NCBI GenBank assembly: GCA_009692585.1
Contig: SHYX01000010.1
Coordinates: 47,253-111,252, forward strand
From: Myxococcales bacterium
GTDB taxonomy: Bacteria; Myxococcota; UBA796; SXON01
DNA: 64,000 nucleotides
Reading direction: 5' to 3'
The notes under the pieces are model-generated. The model saw only the letters and a program-made list of their open reading frames with translations. It did no database searches and had not been told where the DNA came from. Positions 8,124 through 15,104 of the stretch are shown here, piece by piece (the stretch's first letter is position 1; the number at the start of each line of letters is the position of its first letter). The translations under genes were made by a program, and so were the position numbers.

Positions 8124-8537
8124 TTGCGCCTCGTCATCGTTTTCGGCCTTCTCTGTCTATCCGCCTGCACCCCGCTCGTGGGCGAATGGGAGGGCGACGC
8201 GACCTGCGGCGACGTCGACCAGCACATCGACTTCGAATTGGAGTGGGACAACGACCACTACGAAGGGGAAGGCGTCTTGATCTACAACGGATCGGCCGGC
8301 GGCTTCGACGCCGAGCTCACGGTCGAGTTCGACGTCGAGGTGGACCCGGAGATCGACAACGACGGTGATCTCGACGTCTCCGCCGAGAGCACCCGGTGTC
8401 ACGCCGTCTTGGGCGACGAGGAGATCGAGTACAACTGCACCACGGCCCTGGACCCCGAGGCGGTCTTCACCTGGGATCGCGCCGACATCATCGAGATCTC
8501 CGGCTCGTGTGAGGGAGAGCTGGAGCGGGAGCAGTAG
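8124..8537 (+). CDS. Small lipoprotein, unknown function
   Basis: The product is 137 aa from a TTG at 8124. The lipobox LLCLSAC puts Cys at residue 15, so the mature protein is lipid-anchored. The rest is Asp/Glu-rich and beta-strand-like (EWDNDHYEGEGVLIYNG), with four further cysteines (TCGD, TRCH, YNCT, GSCE) that could form two disulfides. The repeated pattern of strand plus acidic turn suggests a small beta-barrel. It follows the OmpA-like gene by 12 bases and is probably co-transcribed. I do not recognise a named family. Confidence 0.7.
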   Translation: MRLVIVFGLLCLSACTPLVGEWEGDATCGDVDQHIDFELEWDNDHYEGEGVLIYNGSAGGFDAELTVEFDVEVDPEIDNDGDLDVSAESTRCHAVLGDEEIEYNCTTALDPEAVFTWDRADIIEISGSCEGELEREQ

Positions 8538-8888
8538 CCCGGCGTCGTCGTCAGTTGCCGCCACTCACGGGGCCGCGCTGCCCGTTCGGCGCGGGCGGGC
8601 CGCGGGGCGGGCCTTCCGGCGTAGGCCGGGCGGTGGAGCCATAGGGGTGGTACTCCTCATAACTGTCGATCCCTGCCATCTTCGGTGGGTTCTTCCTGGT
8701 TAGCAGGGCGGGGGTGGCGACCACGCCGGGAAGGTAACGGGGCTGGGTCAGGGAGGGGCAGCACCTCCGCCGTCGACGGGGCGGCGGAGCACGAGGCGAT
8801 CCGGGTCGACTTCCTCAACGCGGTGCTCGCGCCCGGCCGCAAGGTCGTTTCGACGCCCGACGCCCCGGAGATCCAACCGAAGTGGCTC
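8538..8888. other. Unassigned spacer, possibly the 5' part of a decayed coding region
   Basis: No complete gene can be supported. A plus-strand frame between about 8780 and 8888 reads plausibly (EAIRVDFLNAVLAPGRK) and runs into the 51-base repeats, but it lacks a credible start and composition does not separate it from the opposite frame. The part from 8538 to 8700 is very GC-rich with short self-complementary runs. No clear terminator tail is visible. Confidence 0.3.
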
Positions 8889-9020
8889 TTCACAAACATG
8901 AACCCGCAATTCGGTTTCATGGTGAAACCGCTCTCGATGTTCATGGCCATCAACATCGAGTTCGATTGCGTGGTCAAACCGAAGTCCTGGTTCATAGGCG
9001 TGAACATCGAGTTCGGTTGG
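8889..9020. repeat. 51-base tandem repeat, about 2.6 copies
   Basis: Unit starts at 8889, 8940 and 8991 are exactly 51 bases apart, i.e. 17 codons in every frame. In the plus frame the units share F, N, F, V, K, P and S at fixed places (VNIEFG, VVKP, VKPLS). On the minus strand they share NSM...MN...G.T. Copies are clearly diverged, with several differences at third codon positions, so this was probably once coding. The local base composition is more AT-rich than the flanks. Confidence 0.6.
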
Positions 9021-9094
9021 GGCAGGATTCGGGATCCGGGTTCTGTACCTGCCGATGGTCGCCCACGCCCACTCCTCCCGCGTCGGCGTCGCGT

Positions 9095-9736
9095 CTACCC
9101 AGCTGCTTCGTTCATGAGGTCGACCAGGGGGCGGAACCGACCGGAGGCCGGATCGTGCGCGAGCACCTGGGCGTCGGCGAGGTCGAACCACCACGCACGA
9201 AGCGTCAACTCGCCCGCGGCGACGCGTTGCGCCACGGCTGGGTACGTCCGCAGGTGGTCGATCTGCTGGAGGACATGCGCCTGCGACAGGCGATCCACGG
9301 GATCGAGGCCGGCATCGAGCCGCAGCTCCCGCCCGAGCCGCACCCGCGACGGCTCGACGTGCGCCAACCACCGGTCCAGGTTCGGCGCGCCGGCCGGCCG
9401 GTCCCCGAGTAGCGCCGCCCGCATGGCGCCACAACTCGAATGGCCGCACACGACCACGTCGCGAACGCCGAGGACCAGCGTCGCGAACTCCACCGCCGCT
9501 CCCGCGGCCACCCCCGCTTCGGAGCCGAGGGGGGGCACGACGTTGCCGACGTTTCGAGCCACGAACAGGTCCCCCGGATCTGTGGACGCGAAAAGGTTCG
9601 GCACCACCCGGCTGTCGGCGCAGGCGATGAAGAGACAGTCGGGCGACTGTCCCAAAGCAAGGTGGGCGAAGCGCTCTCGGTAGCGGGGGCGCATCCGCTC
9701 GTGGAAATCGCGGATGCCGTCGAGGAGCTTCTGCAC
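9095..9736 (-). CDS. Beta-class carbonic anhydrase
   Basis: The enzyme (213 aa from the GTG at 9736) interconverts CO2 and bicarbonate at a zinc site. The ligand motifs are complete: CADSR (Cys39, with the Asp41/Arg43 dyad) and HSSCG (His99, Cys102). The surrounding ARNVGNVVPP segment is typical. Length matches the usual 200-220 aa. A longer start (ATG at 9772) would share its CATG with the start of the divergent multicopper oxidase. I prefer the GTG because homologues begin near QKLLDG. No signal peptide is visible, so it is probably cytoplasmic. The two divergent genes leave only 34 bases for promoters. Confidence 0.92.
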   Translation of the reverse strand: MQKLLDGIRDFHERMRPRYRERFAHLALGQSPDCLFIACADSRVVPNLFASTDPGDLFVARNVGNVVPPLGSEAGVAAGAAVEFATLVLGVRDVVVCGHSSCGAMRAALLGDRPAGAPNLDRWLAHVEPSRVRLGRELRLDAGLDPVDRLSQAHVLQQIDHLRTYPAVAQRVAAGELTLRAWWFDLADAQVLAHDPASGRFRPLVDLMNEAAG

Positions 9737-9770
9737 GCGCGCGTGCCTAACCGGCTGTAGACTGCCGCCC

Positions 9771-11234
9771 ATGCGAACCGCACTCTGGCCCTGGTTCTTC
9801 CTCTCGGCCGCAGCCTGTGATGCCGCACCCGACACGCGGGACAACGTCGGCACGGTCGGGGGTGACTCCGGCGACGACACCGACACCACCGCCCTTCCGG
9901 AGGTGTGCGGTGCCACCGCCATGCCCGACCTGAACCCCGCGGCCGGCACCGTGGAGGTCGAGGTGAGGGCCTCCGCGTTCGCCTGGGATCCGGGCACCGG
10001 CGTTCCGCTCACCGAGGGGCTCGCCTTCAACGAGAGTGTCCCCGGGCCACTGTTGGAGGCCAACCTCGGCGACGAGGTGACCGTCCACTTCACCAACGAC
10101 ACCACGATCGACATGAGCCTGCACTGGCACGGCCTGCGCGTGACCCCCGAGATGGACGGCATCCAGCAGATGCTCGGCGACCCGGTGAGCCCGGGGGAGA
10201 GCTTCGAGTACACCTTCACGCTGGTGGACGGCGGCTTCTATTGGTTCCACACCCACATGGACACGGCCACCACCATCGAAGCGGGGCTGTACGCGCCCAT
10301 CATCGTGCATGTCCCCGACGAGGTCGCTCCCGACTGTGACCTGCCGGTGGTGCTCGACGACGTGCTCCTGGACGAGGACACCCAACAGTTGGCGCCCCCG
10401 GACACCGACATGATGCAGCTCATGGGGCGGCTCGGCTCGGTGCTGATGGCGAACGGGCGCAGCGACCGGCAGGTGTCGTGGACCTCGGGCCAGACGACGC
10501 TGCTCCGCCTCGTCAACGCCAGCAACGCCCGCTACTGGGACCTCCGTCTCGAAGACCACGAGTTCACCGTCGTCGGGAGTGACGGCGGCTTCCTCGCGGA
10601 GCCCTATGCCGCCGATCACGTGGTGCTGGCGCCCGGGGAGCGGACCATGCTCGTCGTGCAGGCGACCGGGACTCCGGGAAATACCTACCGCCTGATGAAT
10701 CGCCGCTTCCAACTCCACGAAGAAGATGGGGACATGATCGAGTTCGACCCGATGGGCGAGGGCGAGAACCCGGTCATGAGCTTTGTGTACGACGACGAGA
10801 GCGTCTCGGGTTCGGGTTGGACCCAACCGGCCCCCGACGTCCCCAGCTGGACCGGCGCCGTGCCGAACCTCGGCCACCACTGGCTCCTCGAAGAGGACAT
10901 GATGGGCGGCACGGTCACCATCGACGGCGAGGCCTTCCCCGACGTGCCCGTGGTCGAGGTGATGGCGGACACGCCGACCAGCTTCGAGGTCGAAAACGCC
11001 TCCGAGATGCACCACCCCTTCCACATCCACGGCAATCGTTTCCAGGTCGTGGACATCGGGGGAGCCCCGCCGGCACAAGTGCAGGGCTGGAAAGACACCT
11101 TCGACATCCCCCCGCGCACCACGGTCACGATTGTCTCAGAACTCGACAACCCTGGTGACTGGATGTACCACTGTCACATCCTGGAGCACGCCGACGGGGG
11201 CATGGCGGGAATGATGATGGTGGGGGGGATGTAG
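9771..11234 (+). CDS. Multicopper oxidase lipoprotein
   Basis: The product is 487 aa. The lipobox FLSAAACDA (Cys near residue 16) is followed by an Asp/Thr/Gly-rich tether (DSGDDTDTT) and three cupredoxin domains. All four copper motifs are present: LHWHG (about 119), FHTHM (about 160), HPFHIHG (about 414) and HCHILEH followed four residues later by Met (about 466). The last Met is a type 1 axial ligand. Methionines near the C-terminus (GGMAGMMMVGG) are as in CueO/CopA-like cuprous oxidases, but the substrate is not determined. The enzyme couples four one-electron oxidations to reduction of O2 to water. Lipid anchoring of a multicopper oxidase is uncommon but not unique. Confidence 0.93.
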   Translation: MRTALWPWFFLSAAACDAAPDTRDNVGTVGGDSGDDTDTTALPEVCGATAMPDLNPAAGTVEVEVRASAFAWDPGTGVPLTEGLAFNESVPGPLLEANLGDEVTVHFTNDTTIDMSLHWHGLRVTPEMDGIQQMLGDPVSPGESFEYTFTLVDGGFYWFHTHMDTATTIEAGLYAPIIVHVPDEVAPDCDLPVVLDDVLLDEDTQQLAPPDTDMMQLMGRLGSVLMANGRSDRQVSWTSGQTTLLRLVNASNARYWDLRLEDHEFTVVGSDGGFLAEPYAADHVVLAPGERTMLVVQATGTPGNTYRLMNRRFQLHEEDGDMIEFDPMGEGENPVMSFVYDDESVSGSGWTQPAPDVPSWTGAVPNLGHHWLLEEDMMGGTVTIDGEAFPDVPVVEVMADTPTSFEVENASEMHHPFHIHGNRFQVVDIGGAPPAQVQGWKDTFDIPPRTTVTIVSELDNPGDWMYHCHILEHADGGMAGMMMVGGM

Positions 11235-11547
11235 TGGGACTTGTACCTGCCGTCGAAGATCGCGCCGCGGCAGCGATTGAGCGAAGGGCTGCCGCCCGCA
11301 GCGAAAGCGCGGCGCCCGAAGGGCGGCCGCCGAACGCTTGTTGAGCGCTGAGTCCGGACAACGTCGGGGGGGATGCGAGCACTTCCGGACCTTTGTTCTG
11401 GAGAATCCCCCGGCATGGGTCTTGGCCCGCACGTATGGCCTTCATGCAGCCGGTGTCGCCTGCGATCGGGCAGAAAGCCCGTGCTCCGCGGCGTATACGA
11501 CGCCCTCCGGACGATCAAGCGTTTTCCACCCCGGTTACGGTCCGCCG
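11235..11547. other. Intergenic region without a supported gene
   Basis: This 313-base stretch lies between the oxidase and a small lipoprotein gene. It contains a few short self-complementary runs (for example GCGCCCGAAGGGCGG near 11315) but no convincing intrinsic terminator with a T tract. Open frames here are short and unnatural in composition. A promoter for the following gene is expected but not recognisable. Confidence 0.3.
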
Positions 11548-11877
11548 ATGCTCCCGCTCCTCCTCCTTGCCTGCGGCGCGGCCGACCTCATCAACTGGCA
11601 CTTCAAGGTCGAGCCCGGCCTCGTGACGGTCTACCGGGTGACGAACGAGAATGAGGCCGACCCGAAGGAGCCGATCAAGCTCATCGAGGTCAACGCTCAG
11701 ACCGTCGCGACGGGCAGCTTCGAGGCTTACGGATTCGCACCCACGCGCGACGTACCGTTCCCCACGTTGATCGCGGAGGTGACGCCGGACGAGTTCGCCG
11801 AGCTGCGCCAGAGCGGGAAGATCCCGCGAGGTTGGGACATCGCCGGGGCTAAGCAGTATTTTCCGTCTGCGGCGTAG
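11548..11877 (+). CDS. Small lipoprotein, unknown function
   Basis: The product is 109 aa from the ATG at 11548. A very short hydrophobic leader ends in the lipobox LLLLACGA (Cys at residue 9). The mature part (INWHFKVEPGLVTVYRVTNE...) looks like a small beta-rich domain. Near the end it carries an unusual run, PDEFAELRQSGKIPRGWDIA. It is followed after 2 bases by the HEPN-like frame, so the two were probably one operon. No named family is recognised. Confidence 0.6.
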   Translation: MLPLLLLACGAADLINWHFKVEPGLVTVYRVTNENEADPKEPIKLIEVNAQTVATGSFEAYGFAPTRDVPFPTLIAEVTPDEFAELRQSGKIPRGWDIAGAKQYFPSAA

Positions 11878-11879
11878 CG

Positions 11880-12428
11880 ATGCCGACGCGGGAGGAGTGG
11901 GCGGTGGCCTACCACCGACAGGGCCGTTCGGACTGGACCATGTTCGCAGAGCTTCAGGCACGAGAAGACGTGCCCGCCTGCCACTCGTTGCACTTCTTGC
12001 AGATGGCCACCGAGAAGCTGGCGAAGGCGTACCGCTTCCGCGACACCTCGGCCGACGCCGACGCGCTTCTGACGAGCCACGTCGGCTTTCCGAGGTTCTT
12101 GAACGCCTTCCTGTTGTCCCCGCAGATGCGGGAGGAGTACGACGGCCGCCACGCGCAGTTGGAGAGGATCCGCAAGGATTTCGCGCCCCTCGCCCGCGCC
12201 ATCGAGCAGCTCGCGTCTTGTCGAGCGCGGCGCCCAACGCCGGAATCTCCCGGTACGACAGGCGCCCGGCCGGGTCCGGATGCCCGGTCGGCACGATCAG
12301 GCTGCGATCGGGGAAGGCGGCGTCGAGCCGCCCGTGCGTGGCCAGGTGCACAATCGACTTGCCGGCGCAGGCGGCCAGCACGGCCTCGCGCTTTCCCTCC
12401 GGCCCGACCAGGAGCGTCGCCGCCTTGA
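11880..12428 (+). CDS. HEPN-like domain protein, probably truncated at its 3' end
   Basis: The first about 112 of 182 residues look natural. They have the helical HEPN-type pattern: a helix with YHRQGRSDWTMF, a second with HFLQMATEKLAKAY (compare the AAEKALKA helix of HEPN domains), and a third with FLLSPQMREEYDGRHAQLERI. HEPN domains occur in RNases and nucleotide-binding partners of toxin-type systems. The catalytic Rx4-6H motif is not evident. From about codon 113 (near 12215) the frame becomes Arg/Pro-rich nonsense antisense to a CHAT protease fragment. I infer that the natural 3' end was removed by a rearrangement. The assignment rests on pattern only. Confidence 0.4.
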   Translation: MPTREEWAVAYHRQGRSDWTMFAELQAREDVPACHSLHFLQMATEKLAKAYRFRDTSADADALLTSHVGFPRFLNAFLLSPQMREEYDGRHAQLERIRKDFAPLARAIEQLASCRARRPTPESPGTTGARPGPDARSARSGCDRGRRRRAARAWPGAQSTCRRRRPARPRAFPPARPGASPP

Positions 12429-12716
12429 AGGTCTTCGCGATCGCCTTGACCTCCGCTTCGGCGCCGGGGAGCGTGCCGTCGGGATTGCCCACCAGGAGCA
12501 TCGAGCGGGCGTCGATCTTGAAGCCTTTTGCGGGCTGCCGCAGCGAACCGACGTGGGTCACGTTGACGACGGGCAGTTTCTCCGCGAGCCAGGCGCCATC
12601 GTGCCGTAAGAGCGAGAACGGTAGCTGCCGGAAGACGCCGGTGGAGCTGATGACGACCAGGGACGCCGTCGTAAGCTCGTCCGCGATCGGTGCGACCAAC
12701 CACGCACCAAGGGCGT
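12213..12716 (-). pseudogene. Fragment of a CHAT-domain (caspase-like) protein
   Basis: This minus-strand frame reads a clear middle of a CHAT domain: WLVAPIADEL, LVVISSTGVFRQLPFSLLR, MLLVGNPDGTLPGAEAEV and then the catalytic-His segment SIVHLATHGRLD. The reading stops being natural near 12215, before the region that should hold the catalytic Cys. Upstream of about 12716 the frame is closed and no TPR or other partner domain can be joined to it. Both ends are therefore missing. CHAT proteases act in defence and gene-neighbourhood-linked cell-death systems, but this copy cannot be functional as it stands. Confidence 0.6.
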
Positions 12717-13016
12717 CGCACCCTCGACCACGGAGGAATCGCCGTTCGCCGACCCGCCAGCGACGAGCACCCCCTGGATGTACTCACCCACGATGATGAA
12801 CGCGCTGGCATCGAACACGAACCCTTCCCGCCAACCCTGCTGCAACAGACCGTGGCGGCGCTGATCCCCTCGCTCACGCTGGCGTGCGCGATCGGCGTGA
12901 CGGCCTTCCTGGCAGTCTACTACCGCGATCTCTGGCGGCGCGGTCAACCAGGACGGGCCACAGGCAGTGCCGACTGACACGTGCTGGCCGCCCCATCGGG
13001 CCGCCTGCTCAGCGGT
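12717..13016. other. Unassigned remnant region beside the CHAT fragment
   Basis: No complete gene is supported. A plus frame ending with a stop at 12977 encodes one convincing transmembrane helix followed by positive residues (LIPSLTLACAIGVTAFLAVY, then RDLWRRG), like the C-terminus of a small membrane protein. Its upstream half is not natural. A minus frame around 12700-12810 also reads plausibly (FDASAFIIVGEYIQGVLVAG). This probably represents debris of two genes. Confidence 0.3.
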
Positions 13017-13835
13017 TCACCCAGGCGGCCTGGTCAGGGCGCCCACCGGGGCTGGGGCGTCGGCCTGTCCCAGCCAGCGCAGCGGCTCGGTCTCAGCGTT
13101 GCAATAACGGCAACGCACGGCCTCCACGCGGATCGACCGCCGACACGACGGACATTGTCGGCGACGAGCGGCGTCGAGCAGCGCCGCCACCACTCGGCTG
13201 CTCAGCCACACGCCTGCGCCCGCGAGGACGAAGAGCGTCACGAGTACCAGTCCGAGCGCCGGGGCCAGCGCGAGAAGCACCAGCCCGACGACGACACCGC
13301 CGGTCTCCAGCCACGCCCAGATCCGTTCGAGGTGCACGCTCTCCACGAAGTCGCGCAGCTCGCCCCGCAGCCAGGTGAGCGCCAGGTTGAGCGCCACGGC
13401 GAGACCGAGGAAGCCGGCCTGCTCGGCCAGCGGCCGTCCCGATTCTGCCAGCTTCTGGGTGGCCAGAGCCAGGTCGCTGGCCGGACCATCGGCGATGACC
13501 GCGCCCGGCTCCGCCACCGCCGTGAGCGAGACCAGAAGCAACGTGGCGGGCATCGCGAGCGCCGCCGCCACCAGCTTGTCGACGTGCAGGGTGCGTGCCA
13601 GCTCGTCAGCCCCCTCGGTGTGTTGGAAGAACCACTCCAGGGTACAAGCGGCGAGACCCACCCCCAGCGCGAGCGGGGAGATCGACCACGCCGCTGCCGC
13701 CGGCAGGGTCGCGGTTCCGAAGTGCACCAGCCCGGCGGTGAGGAGTTGCACGGCAAACAGCGTTGCGGCGGGGCGTACGCTGCCGGTGGCGGCGAAGCCG
13801 ACCACCTGCGCAACGAGCAGGGCGGTATCGATCAC
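13017..13835 (-). CDS. Membrane protein with DUF4126-like N-terminus and C-terminal zinc ribbon
   Basis: The product is 272 aa from a GTG at 13835 that overlaps the stop of the upstream gene (GTGA). Residues about 1-115 form helices with GFAATGSVRPAATLFAVQLL and LEWFFQHTEGADELA. These resemble DUF4126 (small integral membrane proteins with a conserved R-P/Y-L run), though the match is by eye. Further hydrophobic segments follow to about residue 225. The C-terminus is a two-knuckle zinc ribbon, CPSCRRSIRVEAVRCRYC (CxxC...CxxC). Function is unknown. The upstream partner has a zinc ribbon at its other end, which suggests the two act together. Confidence 0.7.
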   Translation of the reverse strand: MIDTALLVAQVVGFAATGSVRPAATLFAVQLLTAGLVHFGTATLPAAAAWSISPLALGVGLAACTLEWFFQHTEGADELARTLHVDKLVAAALAMPATLLLVSLTAVAEPGAVIADGPASDLALATQKLAESGRPLAEQAGFLGLAVALNLALTWLRGELRDFVESVHLERIWAWLETGGVVVGLVLLALAPALGLVLVTLFVLAGAGVWLSSRVVAALLDAARRRQCPSCRRSIRVEAVRCRYCNAETEPLRWLGQADAPAPVGALTRPPG

Positions 13836-14545
13836 GGCGCCACCGTGCCCGTGAGCCAGTCTACCAGCGTGCTGACGCCCGGTACTTCTACCTGCAAGAG
13901 CAACCAGACCGCGCCCCAGGCGAACGCGGTGAGCGCCGCCACCGACGCCAGCATTCCACCGAGGATCAGCGTCGGGGGAAGCCACTCGACCACCCGGAGC
14001 GGCTCCCGCGCCGCCTCCCGTCGCAAGGCGCGGCCGGTGAGCGCCAGCGCGCCTTCCACGTACGCCACGGCCAGGCCCACCGAGAACGCGGCCGTCGTGA
14101 GCTGCGCTACCCCAACGAGTGGGAAGATGGCCACGCTGACCACGATGTTCACGACGGTGAGGACGGCAAGAACGAGCTTGAGTGTCAGCCGTGTGATGAG
14201 CCGGCGGCCGGGGGCCAGCCAACCCAGCGGCCCGCGGATCAGGAAGAAGTGCGCGAGGACCATGGCGGTGGCGTACAACAGTGGCGCCAAAAGCGGCACG
14301 GTCGAGGCGACCAGGCAGGACGCTCCCACAAGACCGTAGACCGGCATCCGCCAACGCGCCCAGCGCGCCAACACCCCATCGAGGATGCTGCTGGTGTCGA
14401 GCGCGCCGGCCGTGAAGAGCGGCTGGCGGCACCAACGACAAAGGGCGCGGGACCACAGCTCACGCGCGCTGAGCGGCTCCGCACAGGTGCCGCAGCGACG
14501 GTCGAGCAGGAGCGCGTGCTGGTGGGCGGCAAGGACCGAGGGCAA
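13832..14545 (-). CDS. Multi-pass membrane protein with N-terminal zinc ribbon
   Basis: The product is 237 aa from a TTG at 14545. A cytoplasmic zinc ribbon (CGTC at about 18-21, then CRWC at about 37-40) is followed by helical hydrophobic segments from about residue 67 to the end, including LKLVLAVLTVVNIVVSVAIF and PTLILGGMLASVAALTAFAW. The gene is coupled to the following membrane/ribbon gene by a 4-base overlap. No family name is recognised. The start is uncertain because no good ribosome site or ATG is available nearby. Confidence 0.65.
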   Translation of the reverse strand: MPSVLAAHQHALLLDRRCGTCAEPLSARELWSRALCRWCRQPLFTAGALDTSSILDGVLARWARWRMPVYGLVGASCLVASTVPLLAPLLYATAMVLAHFFLIRGPLGWLAPGRRLITRLTLKLVLAVLTVVNIVVSVAIFPLVGVAQLTTAAFSVGLAVAYVEGALALTGRALRREAAREPLRVVEWLPPTLILGGMLASVAALTAFAWGAVWLLLQVEVPGVSTLVDWLTGTVAP

Positions 14546-14631
14546 GGTCGCTCCGCCGGCACGCTACGCCGGTGGGGACGGCGGTGTCAACTCGCGGCGA
14601 TCGGGCTTCGCGGTGGGGCGGGGCTTTTTGA

Positions 14632-15048
14632 GGGGGGGGTCGCGACGATTATTTTCGTTCGCCGCGCGCTTGCGTTCCCGGCGACGGCGGCACGTCCGGA
14701 CCCTCGGCCCTCGACGCGCTGGGCGGCGGACTTGCCTTCGGCGGCTGGTCCGACTCGGTGCCGTTGGAGCTGGCGGCGGCGCCGAGGGGCATGGTGCCGG
14801 AGCCGGGCCTCGCCATCGACTTCCGGGTGGACGAGGGGTGGATGGGCGCGTCGATGGCGCTCTCCGGCTTCTCCAGGATCGACCTCCGCTCGCGGACGGG
14901 CGGGGTGCCGAACCTCGACGCCGAGGATGTGCCGTGGGTGGACGGCGAGCGCCTGTGGGTGGAGGGGGGCGTAAACTGGGCCGCGGGCGCGGCGCAGACA
15001 CTGTCGCGACAGCAACACTCCCCTGAGTCGCGACCGACGGCCACCTGA
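14632..15048 (+). pseudogene. Orphan coding remnant without a credible start
   Basis: From about 14690 this frame has strongly coding-like composition and natural residues (LDALGGGLAFGGWSDS, then GLAIDFRVDEGWMGASMALS, then GGVPNLDAEDVPWVDGE), ending at 15048. The frame is closed by a stop at 14629-14631. No start codon precedes the natural part except internal ones (ATG at 14758 or 14791). It looks like the C-terminal part of a beta-rich protein whose 5' end was lost. The opposite strand is also open but has poor composition. Confidence 0.4.
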
Positions 15049-15104
15049 ACGCGAACAGAAGCGAAGAAGGCGAGGAGGGTCAGACCCACCCAACCCCCAG
15101 ACGC

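Noticed and set aside
8657..9007. A 116-codon minus-strand frame across the 51-base repeat
   Set aside because: It cannot be distinguished from the plus frame by composition, lacks a ribosome site and ends in low-complexity sequence. It is reported only as a repeat.
9770..9772. Start codons of the carbonic anhydrase and oxidase sharing one CATG
   Set aside because: The GTG at 9736 gives the anhydrase its usual length and leaves room for promoters, so the shared CATG is likely chance. A similar CATG at 23414-23417 is probably also chance.
11515..12212. Continuing the CHAT frame to 11515
   Set aside because: The residues beyond about 12215 are Arg/Pro/Ser-rich and antisense to the HEPN-like and lipoprotein genes. 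The CHAT fold is already interrupted.
14649..15089. A 146-codon minus-strand frame with a signal-peptide-like start
   Set aside because: The opposite plus frame has far more natural composition, and the minus product is Ser/Pro/Thr-rich low complexity with no cleavage context.
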